Below, in pieces: positions 33,839 to 42,461 of a stretch of 64,000 nucleotides of DNA. Every line of letters begins with the position of its first letter. The stretch's first letter is position 1. The notes beneath the pieces are model-generated. The model was not told the origin of the DNA. It made no database searches and saw only the letters and a program-made list of their open reading frames with translations. The stretch comes from Planctomycetota bacterium (GTDB lineage Bacteria; Planctomycetota; Phycisphaerae; Phycisphaerales; UBA1924): contig JAJRXR010000014.1 of assembly GCA_024276195.1 (NCBI GenBank), forward strand, positions 1 through 64,000. Direction: 5' to 3'. The position numbers and the translations under genes were made by a program.

Positions 33839-34954
33839 ATGCTCCACGCGGTCTCGGTGGGGGAGGTCAACGCCCTGCGCCCGCTGGCAGCGCTGCTCGA
33901 GGGTCGGGCTGATCTGATTATCTCGACAACCACGGACACCGGCCTGGCGCGCGCGCAGGCGCTGTTCGCGCAGACGTGCGAGGTGGTGCGCTACCCGCTG
34001 GATTTCTCGTGGGCGGTGGGGCGTTTTCTGGACTCGATCAGGCCCGACGTGGTCGGGCTGGTGGAGCTGGAGCTGTGGCCGAACTTTTTGCGAGCGTGCC
34101 GGAGGCGGGACATCCCGGTCTGTGTGATCAACGGGCGTCTGAGCGAACGCTCGTTCAAGGGGTACCGGCGCTTCCGACCCGTCGTTGGGGGGATGTTCCG
34201 GTCGCTGGAGGTCGCGGCGGTCCAGGATGAGGCGTACCGGGCTCGGTTCGAGGCGATGGGCGTCGCGCCCGAGCGGTGCATGGTCACGGGCTCGATGAAG
34301 TGGGACAGCCTGGACGTTTCGCGCCCGGTGGCCGGGGCGAGTGAGGAGGCGCGGGCGCTGGGGCGGGCGATGGGGATCGACCCGGGGCGCCAGCTGATCG
34401 TCGCGGGCAGCACCGGGCCGGGCGAGGAGGCGATGGTGCGCCGGGCCTGCCCGCCCGGGGCGCAGCTCGCGTGCGCACCGCGCAAGCCAGAGCGGTTTGC
34501 TGAGGCGGGCGCAGCGCTCGAGCCGTGCACCAGGCGATCGCAGAATGAGGCGCCAATGCCCGGGGGCGATCGGTTCCTGCTCGACACGATCGGGGAGCTG
34601 GGGCTGCTGTATCAACTGGCGGATATCGCGGTGGTGGGGCGTTCGTTCGGGGATTTGCACGGCTCGGACCCGATCGAGCCCGTCGCCCTGGGCGCCGCGA
34701 CGCTCATCGGCGAGCGGTTCGGCGATTTCGAGTCCATCGTCGAGGCCCTGCTCAATGGCGGGGGGATCGAGGTCGTCTCGGCGGAGGCGCTCGCGGGGCG
34801 ATTGAGCGAACTGCTGGACGACGGGCAGGCCCGGGCGGGCTTGGCACAGCGGGGGCGGGGGTGCATTCTGGAGCGTCAGGGGGCGGCCCGGCGGCACGCG
34901 GAGGTGCTTCTGGGACTCGCAGACGGGGTTGGAGAGGAAATGAGAGGCGGTTGA
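33839..34954 (+). CDS. waaA: 3-deoxy-D-manno-octulosonic acid (Kdo) transferase, lacking its N-terminal anchor
   Basis: WaaA adds Kdo from CMP-Kdo to lipid A. The first ATG after the in-frame stop is 33839, giving 371 residues. It starts MLHAVSVGEVNALRPLAALL, normally about residue 50-55 of WaaA, so the membrane anchor encoded at 33677-33802 is missing if this start is used. Later motifs are intact: LELWPNFLRACRRRDIPVCVINGRLSERS, VTGSMKWD, VAGSTGPGEEAMV and DTIGELGLLYQLADIAVVGRSF. The region near RACPPGAQLACAPRKPERF is a little short, and GRSFGDLHGSDPIEP replaces the usual GGSL...GGHN.LEP. Function would require read-through, a second start, or correction of the stop. Confidence 0.8.
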   Translation: MLHAVSVGEVNALRPLAALLEGRADLIISTTTDTGLARAQALFAQTCEVVRYPLDFSWAVGRFLDSIRPDVVGLVELELWPNFLRACRRRDIPVCVINGRLSERSFKGYRRFRPVVGGMFRSLEVAAVQDEAYRARFEAMGVAPERCMVTGSMKWDSLDVSRPVAGASEEARALGRAMGIDPGRQLIVAGSTGPGEEAMVRRACPPGAQLACAPRKPERFAEAGAALEPCTRRSQNEAPMPGGDRFLLDTIGELGLLYQLADIAVVGRSFGDLHGSDPIEPVALGAATLIGERFGDFESIVEALLNGGGIEVVSAEALAGRLSELLDDGQARAGLAQRGRGCILERQGAARRHAEVLLGLADGVGEEMRGG

Positions 34955-35028
34955 TCGCGTCTGACGCGGATGTGTCCTAGGATCGCGCCTGCGCGGCGAG
35001 TTGAGCGTGCGAGAGCACGACCGTTGCC

Positions 35029-35101
35029 GGGGGCGTAGCTCAATCGGTAGAGCACCGGCCTTTTAAGCCGTTGGTTGTGGGTTCGAGTCCCCCCGCCCCT
35101 A
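35029..35101 (+). tRNA. tRNA-Lys (anticodon TTT)
   Basis: Acceptor arms GGGGGCG (35029-35035) and CGCCCCT (35094-35100), anticodon loop CTTTTAA and T-loop TTCGAGT are visible, with discriminator A at 35101. One pair in the anticodon stem and one in the T stem are mismatched by my folding, and the first acceptor pair is G-T. CCA is not encoded. Confidence 0.9.
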
Positions 35102-35204
35102 TTGAGCGTCTCCGAGTGGAGGCGCCAGACCCGCCGAGTTGGAACCCGCAACGGACGCGGGGAGCGGGCGACGATCATCGGTCCGGGATGGAGAGAGCCG
35201 GAAC

Positions 35205-38200
35205 GTGAGTCAGCTCAGCCAAGGTGGTATCACGGAACAGGAAACCCTCGTCGTTCACGCGGCGTGGACCGACGGGCGTCTGCACCTGTGGGGCGAGACG
35301 GGCGGCGCGCGCGCGCCCTCGCCCGAGAGCGGGGGGGAGGCGAGCCCGTTCGCGCTCGACCCGGCGCGCCTGCGCGAGGCGCTGGCGATCGACGCCGGGC
35401 GCGAGAGCGAGATCGAGATGCGTCTGCCCGCGAGCGGGGCGAGCCCCGCGCCGAGCACCGAGATGGCGCTGGCGATGGGGCGGTCGGCCCACGAGGACGA
35501 GGGGGCGGCGACGGGTCTGGGGCTGTTTCGGATCCCGACGCTCGCGTTCGAGCCCGGAGAGGCGGCGGCGGTGCTCGAGCTGCTGCTCGATTCGAGCGTG
35601 GGCAGGGTGACACTCGGCGCCTCGGTCGGATACCTGGCGATGGTCGCTCGCCTGGCGCGCCACCTGCTCGGGCGACACAGATTTGTGCCCATGGCCTGTC
35701 AGGACGGGACCGGCAAGCTCACCGGGGCGTGGCGCGGGTGGATGAGCGATGAGGCGAGCGCCGAGCGGGCTGCGGCGTTGTGCATGGCGGCGCCGCCGGT
35801 GGTGCGCGCGGTTGTGGACGAGAACGAGCACCACGCGTGGACGATCGTTGAGCAGATGGTGGGGGCGTTGATCGACGCGGCGTGCCGACGGGTGCTGATC
35901 TCCGAGGAGATGACCGACACCATCGAGGGCCAGAGCCCGGAGGTGGACCCGCAGGTCGCGTGGCTGACGGGGCTCCTGGGCGAACGGGTCAAGGTCCCGA
36001 CGACGCCTCAGCAGCGCACCGATATGGCGCGCCGGATCAAACGCTGGATCGGGGCGCTCGAGGACCGGGGGCAGAGCTCGACGTGGCGTCTGTGCTTCCG
36101 CCTCAACGAGCCGCTGGACGAGGAGCTGCCCGACGATCTGGACGACACCGCGGGGTCGCTGAACTGGTCGGTGAGTTTCTACCTGCAATCGCAGGAAGAC
36201 TCGGGCGTGATCGTCGAGGCGGCGGACATCTGGCTGCTCTCGCGCGATCGCGTGACGATCGAGGGGTACACGCTCGAATCACCCCAGGAGCTGTTGCTTG
36301 GAGAGCTCGGGCGCGCGAGCCGCTTGTATAAGCGTTTGGAGACGGCGCTGAGCGAGAGCGAGCCGATTGATGTGGCGCTGACGACGCGCCAGGCGTACGA
36401 GTTTCTGCACGAGATCAAGCCGGTGCTCGTCGAGCAGGGGTTCGGTGTGGTCTCGCCCGCGTGGTGGGATTCGCCGGTCGGGCGTCTCGGGGCGCGTTTG
36501 CGGATTGATTCGGGCGAGCTTGACGCGGACGCCGGCCCGGGCTCGGGCGGGGCGGCGGGGGCGCAGATCGGGCTGACGGCGCTGGTGGGGTACCACTGGG
36601 AGATCGCCATCGGGGACACGACGCTGACGCTCAACGAGTTCGAGCAGTTCGCGAGCAAGTCGAGCCCGCTGGTGCGCGTGGGGGGCAAGTGGGTCGAGAT
36701 CCGCCCGGAGGACGTGCAGAACGCGATCAAGTTCATCCGGGAGAACCCGGGCGGGCAGATGCCGTTGGCCGAGGCGATGAGCCTGGCGTTCGCGTCGGAC
36801 ACGAGCCAGACGGGCGTGCCGGTGGTGGGGCTGGAGGCGACGGGGTGGGTCTCGGATCTGCTGGGCGGGTCGGACGAGAACGCGAAGGTGGAGTTCCCGC
36901 AGCTGCCCACGCCCAGGGGGTTCGTCGGGACGCTGCGTCCATATCAGGAGCGCGGGCTGAGCTGGCTGGCGTTTCTTGAGCGGTTCGGGCTGGGGGTGTG
37001 TCTGGCCGACGACATGGGCCTGGGCAAGACGATCCAGCTCTTGGCGCTGCTGGTGCACGAGCGCGAGGAGGGCGAGCGGACCGGGGAGGCGGTGGACCCG
37101 ACGCTGCTGGTGGCGCCGATGTCGGTGATCGGTAACTGGATGCACGAGACCAAGAAGTTCGCGCCGGGTCTGAAGGTGCGGATCCACCACGGGGTGGAGC
37201 GCCTGACCGGCGAGGAGCTGGTCGAGGCGTCCGAGTCGAGCGATCTGGTGGTGACGACGTACGCGCTGGTCCACCGGGATCTGGAGACGCTCGGGCGGGT
37301 GCGCTGGGGGCGGATCGTGCTCGACGAGGCGCAGTTCGTGAAGAACCCGGCGGCGAAGCAGTCCAAGGCGGTGCGGGCGATCGAGGCGCCGCGCCGGATC
37401 GCGCTCACGGGCACGCCGGTGGAGAACCGCCTGACGGAGCTGTGGTCGATCATGGACTTCCTGAACCCGGGGTTTCTGGGGACGGTGGGGAGCTTTCGCA
37501 AGCGTTTCGCGGTGCCGATCGAGCGGTACCACGACCAGGCCAAGAGCGAGCGTCTGCGGGCGTTGGTGAGGCCGTTCATTTTGCGGCGCGTCAAGACGGA
37601 CCCGAACGTGGTGTCGGATCTGCCCGAGAAGATCGAGTCCAAGGAGTACTGCCACCTCACGAGCGAGCAGGCGACGCTGTACGAGAGCTGCGTCAAGCGG
37701 ATGCTCGCGGACGTGGACCAGAGCGAGGGGATCCACAGGCGGGGCGTGGTGCTCGCGTCGCTGATCCGTCTCAAGCAGATCTGCAACCACCCGTCGCAGA
37801 TGCTCAAGGACCACGACTTCGCGTCGTCGCGCCCGGTGGATCCGTCGCGCTCGGGCAAGTGCGTGCGTCTGCTCGAGCAGCTCGACGAGGCGCTCAGCGA
37901 GGGCGACCAGGTGCTGGTGTTCACGCAGTTCCGCCAGATGGGGCACCTGCTGGCGTCGATGCTGCGCCACGAGCTTGGGCGTGAGGTGCTGTTCCTGCAC
38001 GGCGGGACGCCGCAGGGGCAGAGGCAGAAGATGGTGGACCAGTTCCAATCAGAGAACAACACGGCTCCGATCCTGCTGCTCTCGCTCAAGGCGGGCGGCG
38101 TGGGCCTGAACCTGACGGCGGCGACGCACGTCTTTCATTATGACCGGTGGTGGAACCCGGCGGTGGAGAACCAGGCGACGGACCGGGCGTACCGCATCGG

Positions 38201-38399
38201 GCAGACGCGGACGGTGCAGGTGCACAAGTACGTCGTCCGGGGCACGCTCGAAGAGCGGATCGACGAGATGATCGAATCGAAGATGGAGCTTGCGGACAAC
38301 ATCATCGGCGCCGGCGAGCGCTGGCTGACGGAACTGGACACGGACCAGCTCCGCGACATCCTGACGCTGCGGAGCGACGCGGTCGGGGACGAGGCGTGA
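35205..38399 (+). CDS. SNF2-family DNA helicase/translocase
   Basis: This 1064-residue protein starts at GTG 35205 (MSQLSQGGITEQETL). The N-terminal 560 residues are the SNF2-associated domain of bacterial SNF2 proteins (YHWEIAIGDTTLTLNEFEQFA, FIRENPGGQMPLAEAMSLAF). The SNF2 ATPase follows: motif I CLADDMGLGKTIQLLALL, motif II LDEAQFVKN, and the second RecA domain with LLLSLKAGGVGLNLTAATHV and NQATDRAYRIGQ. ATP-dependent translocation on duplex DNA, perhaps against bound proteins, is expected. A SWIM zinc-finger gene follows 16 bases downstream; this pair recurs in many bacteria, but its role is not settled. Confidence 0.93.
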   Translation: MSQLSQGGITEQETLVVHAAWTDGRLHLWGETGGARAPSPESGGEASPFALDPARLREALAIDAGRESEIEMRLPASGASPAPSTEMALAMGRSAHEDEGAATGLGLFRIPTLAFEPGEAAAVLELLLDSSVGRVTLGASVGYLAMVARLARHLLGRHRFVPMACQDGTGKLTGAWRGWMSDEASAERAAALCMAAPPVVRAVVDENEHHAWTIVEQMVGALIDAACRRVLISEEMTDTIEGQSPEVDPQVAWLTGLLGERVKVPTTPQQRTDMARRIKRWIGALEDRGQSSTWRLCFRLNEPLDEELPDDLDDTAGSLNWSVSFYLQSQEDSGVIVEAADIWLLSRDRVTIEGYTLESPQELLLGELGRASRLYKRLETALSESEPIDVALTTRQAYEFLHEIKPVLVEQGFGVVSPAWWDSPVGRLGARLRIDSGELDADAGPGSGGAAGAQIGLTALVGYHWEIAIGDTTLTLNEFEQFASKSSPLVRVGGKWVEIRPEDVQNAIKFIRENPGGQMPLAEAMSLAFASDTSQTGVPVVGLEATGWVSDLLGGSDENAKVEFPQLPTPRGFVGTLRPYQERGLSWLAFLERFGLGVCLADDMGLGKTIQLLALLVHEREEGERTGEAVDPTLLVAPMSVIGNWMHETKKFAPGLKVRIHHGVERLTGEELVEASESSDLVVTTYALVHRDLETLGRVRWGRIVLDEAQFVKNPAAKQSKAVRAIEAPRRIALTGTPVENRLTELWSIMDFLNPGFLGTVGSFRKRFAVPIERYHDQAKSERLRALVRPFILRRVKTDPNVVSDLPEKIESKEYCHLTSEQATLYESCVKRMLADVDQSEGIHRRGVVLASLIRLKQICNHPSQMLKDHDFASSRPVDPSRSGKCVRLLEQLDEALSEGDQVLVFTQFRQMGHLLASMLRHELGREVLFLHGGTPQGQRQKMVDQFQSENNTAPILLLSLKAGGVGLNLTAATHVFHYDRWWNPAVENQATDRAYRIGQTRTVQVHKYVVRGTLEERIDEMIESKMELADNIIGAGERWLTELDTDQLRDILTLRSDAVGDEA

Positions 38400-38415
38400 G
38401 GCGAGAGACATCAGC

Positions 38416-39444
38416 GTGACAAGCAACCCAGCACAACCCCCCCCGGGCCAGCCGTTCCGGCGAGAGGCCAAGATCCCGATCAACCCGCGCCGGGTGCGCG
38501 GCGGCGTGCGCCTCAAGGCCAAAGAGGGCGAGGCGTGGGAGAGCTGGGTGACGCAGCGCCTGTTCCGCGTGGTCGAGCAGGCGTCCTCGGGCGAGGCGCT
38601 GCGCGAGGGGATGGAGTACGCGCGCACCGGGCAGACGCGCCGGATTGATATTGACGATGGTGTCTCCCGCGCCTCGGTCCAGGGGCGCGCCCAGCGTCCG
38701 TACCGCGTGAGCATCGGGCTCGAGCGGTTCACCGACGATCAGCGCGAGCGCGTGATCGAGGCGATGAGCGACCAGGCGATCTACGCGGCCAAGCTGCTGG
38801 CCGGGGAGCTGCCGACGAACATCGAGGATCTGCTGGCGCCGCTGGAGCTGCGCCTGTTCCCGCAGGACGCGTCGGACTTTGAGGTGAGCTGTTCGTGCAA
38901 GGAGACGAACAAGCCGTGGTGCAAGCACGCGGTGTGCGCCTCGGCGTTGCTGTGCGAACAGCTGGGCAGCGATCCGATGCTGGTGTTCTCGTTGCGGGGG
39001 CTCGATGGTGAAGAGCTGATCGAGCGCCTGCGCGAGAGGCGTGTTCTGGCGGGGCGCGGGTCTCGCCCGGGGGATTTGTACACGCCGCGGGCGCCGGGCG
39101 CGAGCGATGACCCGTCGCCGGCGCTCGAGGATTGTCTGGAGCATTTCTGGGAGGCGGGTCCCGGGCTGGAGATGGTGCACCTGCCGATCGAGAAGCCGGA
39201 CGTGGGGTATGTGCTGCTGCGTCGGTTGGGGCCGAGCCCGTTCCCGGAGGCGGCGTTTCCGCTGGTGGGGCTGCTGGCGACGTGCTACGAGCTGATCGGC
39301 GAGCGGGCGCTCGCAGAGCCGATCGGGCGCCTGGGCTCGGGCGGCGATTCGGAGGAAACCCAAACTCAGGGCGAGGGCGAAGCTCAGGCGGGCGAAGCTC
39401 AGATGGGCGGCGATCAGGATGGGGCGCCCGCGGACGAGGATTGA
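38416..39444 (+). CDS. SWIM zinc-finger protein, partner of the SNF2 helicase
   Basis: This 342-residue protein starts at GTG 38416. The SWIM motif CSCKETNKPWCKHAVC is at about 157-172, giving a C-x-C-x(n)-C-x-H zinc site. The stretch VRGGVRLKAKEGEAWESWVTQRL near the start and AQRPYRVSIGLERFTDDQ, which often precede SWIM in SNF2 partners, are present. The tail after about 310 is Gly/Glu/Gln-rich. SWIM domains bind DNA or proteins. Probably co-transcribed with the SNF2 gene. Confidence 0.9.
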   Translation: MTSNPAQPPPGQPFRREAKIPINPRRVRGGVRLKAKEGEAWESWVTQRLFRVVEQASSGEALREGMEYARTGQTRRIDIDDGVSRASVQGRAQRPYRVSIGLERFTDDQRERVIEAMSDQAIYAAKLLAGELPTNIEDLLAPLELRLFPQDASDFEVSCSCKETNKPWCKHAVCASALLCEQLGSDPMLVFSLRGLDGEELIERLRERRVLAGRGSRPGDLYTPRAPGASDDPSPALEDCLEHFWEAGPGLEMVHLPIEKPDVGYVLLRRLGPSPFPEAAFPLVGLLATCYELIGERALAEPIGRLGSGGDSEETQTQGEGEAQAGEAQMGGDQDGAPADED

Positions 39445-39741
39445 CTCGATCAGGTGGGTTCCTAGCATTACAGCATTGCGGAGCCGGGTGTGACGGAGCG
39501 AGGGGCGAGGCCCCGGGCGAGGCGCATCCAGGGGTCCCCTCTTGATCCGGGCGAGTGCTCGGGCGCGGCGACGGGGGATTCTGCTCCAAGTCCGTCGGTG
39601 ACGGGCGTTTGGCGCCGCGACCGGTCGTCCTCTGAGGGCGTCTTGGCCGCGACGGAACGGTTCGAGACGTTGTGCCGGGCGCAGTGCCCGGTGCTCAGAG
39701 GGAGGTACGCGGCGCGCGTCGGCTTGCACGATCAACACCAC
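39445..39741. other. Intergenic region without a recognised gene
   Basis: About 300 bases lie between the SWIM gene and tRNA-Gln. A short GC-rich hairpin lies around 39675, but it is not followed by a T-run. No frame resembles a protein. The tRNA promoter is expected here but was not assigned. Confidence 0.35.
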
Positions 39742-39813
39742 TGCCCGATGGTGTAATTGGCAACACAGCTGTTTTTGGTACAGCCATTCCAGGTTCGAGC
39801 CCTGGTCGGGCAG
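39742..39813 (+). tRNA. tRNA-Gln (anticodon TTG)
   Basis: Acceptor arms TGCCCGA (39742-39748) and TCGGGCA (39806-39812) pair fully. D stem GTGT/ACAC, anticodon stem GCTGT/ACAGC with loop TTTTGGT, and T stem CCAGG/CCTGG with loop TTCGAGC are all intact. Discriminator is G at 39813; CCA is not encoded. Confidence 0.96.
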
Positions 39814-39854
39814 CTTTCCATCCACAGCAAGCGGACGGCGCGTCGCCTCTGGCG

Positions 39855-40688
39855 ATGAGCGGCACACCCAACACATCCAGCTCTGCGAGCGCTCCCGGGG
39901 CGATCATCCTTGCCGCGGGCAAGGGCACGCGGATGAACTCGGACCTGCCCAAGGTCTGCCACCCGGTCGGGGGGCGGGCGATGGTGTGCGCGGTTGTGGA
40001 CGCGTGCTTGGACGCTGGGTGTGAGCGCGTTGTGGTTGTTGTCGGGTACAAGCAGGAGCTGGTGCGCGAGGCGCTCGCGCCGTATGCCGATCGCGTCGTG
40101 TTCGCGTTGCAGGACGAGCAGCTCGGGACCGGGCACGCGGTGATGTGCGCCCGTGGGGCGTTCGATGGCGCCCCAAACGCAGGATCGCCCAAGGCAGAGG
40201 TGTTTGTGCTGTGCGGCGACGGCCCGCTGATCCGGACGGAGACCCTGGCGGAGATGCTCGGGCGTCACCGCTCGACGGGCGCCGGGGCGACGCTGGCGAC
40301 GAGTGTTCTTGATGACCCAGGCGGGTACGGGCGGGTCGTGCGGGGGGCCGACGGGCGGTTTGAGCGGATTGTCGAGCAGAAAAACGCGACGCCCGAGCAG
40401 CTTGAGATCCGCGAGGTGAACCCGAGTTATTACTGCTTTGATCGCGGGTTGTTGTTCGAATCTCTGGATCGTCTCGAACGCGACGAGGTGAGCGGGGAGT
40501 ACTACATCACGGACGTCCCGGAGATGATCCGGGCTCGGGGTGGGCGCGTTGAGGTGATCCGGGGCGTGCCCCCGGGGGACGTGCTGAGCATCAACACGCC
40601 CGAGCAACTGGCGGCGGTGGACCGCGTCTTCCGGGCGCGGGTCAACAGGGCTGGGGCTGCGGGGACTTCTGTCGGGGGCGCTTCATGA
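39855..40688 (+). CDS. Single-domain GlmU-like uridylyltransferase
   Basis: This enzyme joins UTP to GlcNAc-1-P to make UDP-GlcNAc for peptidoglycan and LPS. The 277-residue protein from ATG 39855 has the nucleotidyltransferase signature ILAAGKGTRMNSDLPKVCHPVGG (about 17-39), ALQDEQLGTGHAVMCA and VLCGDGPLIR. Also present are EQKNATPEQLEIREVNPSYYCFD and EYYITDVPEMI, all typical of GlmU. The left-handed beta-helix acetyltransferase domain of full GlmU (about 456 residues) is missing. The acetyltransferase must be elsewhere. It overlaps prs by 4 bases (ATGA), so the two are probably translated together. Confidence 0.9.
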   Translation: MSGTPNTSSSASAPGAIILAAGKGTRMNSDLPKVCHPVGGRAMVCAVVDACLDAGCERVVVVVGYKQELVREALAPYADRVVFALQDEQLGTGHAVMCARGAFDGAPNAGSPKAEVFVLCGDGPLIRTETLAEMLGRHRSTGAGATLATSVLDDPGGYGRVVRGADGRFERIVEQKNATPEQLEIREVNPSYYCFDRGLLFESLDRLERDEVSGEYYITDVPEMIRARGGRVEVIRGVPPGDVLSINTPEQLAAVDRVFRARVNRAGAAGTSVGGAS

Positions 40689-41668
40689 ACGGCGAGCTGT
40701 CGAACGAGCTGAAAGTCTTCGCGGGGCGCAACAGCAAAGCGCTGGCGAAGATCGTGTGCGAGCACATGGACATCCCCCTGGGCGATGCGCGCACGAGCCT
40801 CTTCCCCGACGGCGAGATCTTCGTCAAGCTCGAGGAGGACGTCCGCGGGCGCGACTGCTATGTGATTATCTCGACCTGCCAGCCGGTCAACGACAACCTG
40901 ATGGAGCTGCTGGTCTTTACGGACTGCCTCAAGCGGGCGAGCGCCAATCGGGTGACGATTGTGACGCCGTACTTCGGGTACGGGCGCCAGGACCGCAAGG
41001 ACGAGGGGCGGGTGCCGATCACAGCCAAGCTGGTAGCGAACCTGATCACGGGCTCGCAGGCGGACCGGGTGATGGCGATCGACCTGCACGCGGCCCAGAT
41101 CCAGGGGTTCTTTGACCTGCCGATGGACCACCTGTCGGCGACGCCCGTGTTCCTCGATTATTTTGAGTCGATCCGGGACGAGCTGGGGGATCTGTGTCTG
41201 GTGAGCCCGGACGTGGGGAACGTCAAGGTCGCCGAGGGTATGGCGAACCTGATGGGCGGCGAGCTGGCGATCATCAACAAACGACGGGTCTCGGGCACGG
41301 AGGTCCGGGTGGGCAACATCATCGGGTCCGTGAAGGGCAAGACGGTGCTGATGTTCGACGACATGATCTCGACGGCGGGCACCATCTGCGAGGCGGCGCA
41401 GCTGGTAATGGACAAGGGGGCGACCCGCGTTCTGGCGGCGGCGACCCACCCCGTGCTCGCGGGCATGGCGATCGAACGCCTGAGCGAGTCGCCGATCGAA
41501 CGCTTGGTTGTGACAGACACCATCCCGTGCGGGCAGCGTTGCGAGCCGATCCGCGACAAGCTGGTGCAGCTGAGCATCGGCCCGCTGCTGGGCGAGGCGG
41601 TCAGGCGGATCCACCAGAACCAGTCGGTCAGCGCCCTGTTCTCGAGGACATCGGGGATGAAACGGTAA
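40685..41668 (+). CDS. prs: Ribose-phosphate pyrophosphokinase (PRPP synthetase)
   Basis: Prs converts ribose-5-phosphate and ATP to PRPP for nucleotide, His and Trp synthesis. The 327-residue protein has VFAGRNSKALAKIVCEHM, LFPDGEIFVKLEEDVRGRDCYVI, YGRQDRKDEGRVPITAKLVANLI, DLHAAQIQGFFDLPMDHLSA and the PRPP loop VLMFDDMISTAGTICEAAQL. These are the family's ATP and PRPP sites. It is coupled to the upstream uridylyltransferase by a 4-base overlap and followed by rplY. Confidence 0.96.
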   Translation: MNGELSNELKVFAGRNSKALAKIVCEHMDIPLGDARTSLFPDGEIFVKLEEDVRGRDCYVIISTCQPVNDNLMELLVFTDCLKRASANRVTIVTPYFGYGRQDRKDEGRVPITAKLVANLITGSQADRVMAIDLHAAQIQGFFDLPMDHLSATPVFLDYFESIRDELGDLCLVSPDVGNVKVAEGMANLMGGELAIINKRRVSGTEVRVGNIIGSVKGKTVLMFDDMISTAGTICEAAQLVMDKGATRVLAAATHPVLAGMAIERLSESPIERLVVTDTIPCGQRCEPIRDKLVQLSIGPLLGEAVRRIHQNQSVSALFSRTSGMKR

Positions 41669-41748
41669 TCGGGCGTTGGCCCAAAGAGCAAGAAACACAC
41701 ACACACACGCAAACACACGAGAAGACCACACGAATCGGAGGCTACGAC

Positions 41749-42423
41749 ATGAGCGACGAAACACACATTCTTAAGGCCCAGGCGCGCGAGCGCACGGGCT
41801 CTCGGTACTGCAAGCGGATCCGCGAGAGCGGCGGCCTGCCCGCGGTTGTCTACGGGCACGGCAGAGACCCCGTCTCCATCACGCTCAACGCCAAGGACGC
41901 GATCAAGCACATCACCAAGGGCGAGAAGGTCTTCGAGCTGACGCTCGAAGGCTCGGACGCGCGTCAGCACGTGCTCGTCAAGGATCTGCAGTTTGATTAC
42001 CTGGGCACGAACATCGTCCACGCGGACTTCGCCCGGATCGAGCTGACGGATCGGATCAACGTGTCGGTGCCGCTGCGTCTGGTGGGCGATGCCCCCGGGC
42101 TCAAGACCGCGGGCGCGATCATGACGCACCCTGTGACGCAGCTGGAGCTGAACTGTCTGGTGACGAACCTGCCCAGCTTTATCGAGGTGGACGTCTCGGG
42201 GCTCGAGGCTGGCAGTGTGATCCACGCGGGCGAGGTGAAGCTGCCCAAGGACACGATGAAGCTGCTGTCGGACACGGACGGCGTGGTGGCGCATGTGGTG
42301 GTCCAGGCCGAGGCGCCGGCGGAAGAGGGCGAGGAGGCGCAGGTCTCTGGCGACGCGACCGAGCCGGAGGTCATGGGCGAGAAGAAGGACGACGAGGGCG
42401 AGAAGAAAGAGGGCGAGGGCTGA
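41749..42423 (+). CDS. rplY: 50S ribosomal protein L25 (CTC type)
   Basis: bL25 binds 5S rRNA. The 224-residue long (CTC) form starts at ATG 41749 (MSDETHILKAQARERTGSRY), with CGGAG 8 bases upstream. Sequence blocks GGLPAVVYGHGRDPVSITL, LVKDLQFDYLGTNIVHADF and PSFIEVDVSGLEAGSVIHAGE match the family. The C-terminal 30 residues are acidic/Lys-rich (GEKKDDEGEKKEGEG). A CA-repeat lies in the leader at about 41690-41717. First gene of the rplY-pth-rpsF run. Confidence 0.95.
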   Translation: MSDETHILKAQARERTGSRYCKRIRESGGLPAVVYGHGRDPVSITLNAKDAIKHITKGEKVFELTLEGSDARQHVLVKDLQFDYLGTNIVHADFARIELTDRINVSVPLRLVGDAPGLKTAGAIMTHPVTQLELNCLVTNLPSFIEVDVSGLEAGSVIHAGEVKLPKDTMKLLSDTDGVVAHVVVQAEAPAEEGEEAQVSGDATEPEVMGEKKDDEGEKKEGEG

Positions 42424-42461
42424 GGCCCCGTTTCTCTTCGTCATTGAAGGAGCGTTTCGAC

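Noticed and set aside
35029..39813. Integrative element between tRNA-Lys and tRNA-Gln
   Set aside because: No integrase, no duplicated tRNA 3' ends and no change of composition accompany the SNF2/SWIM pair.
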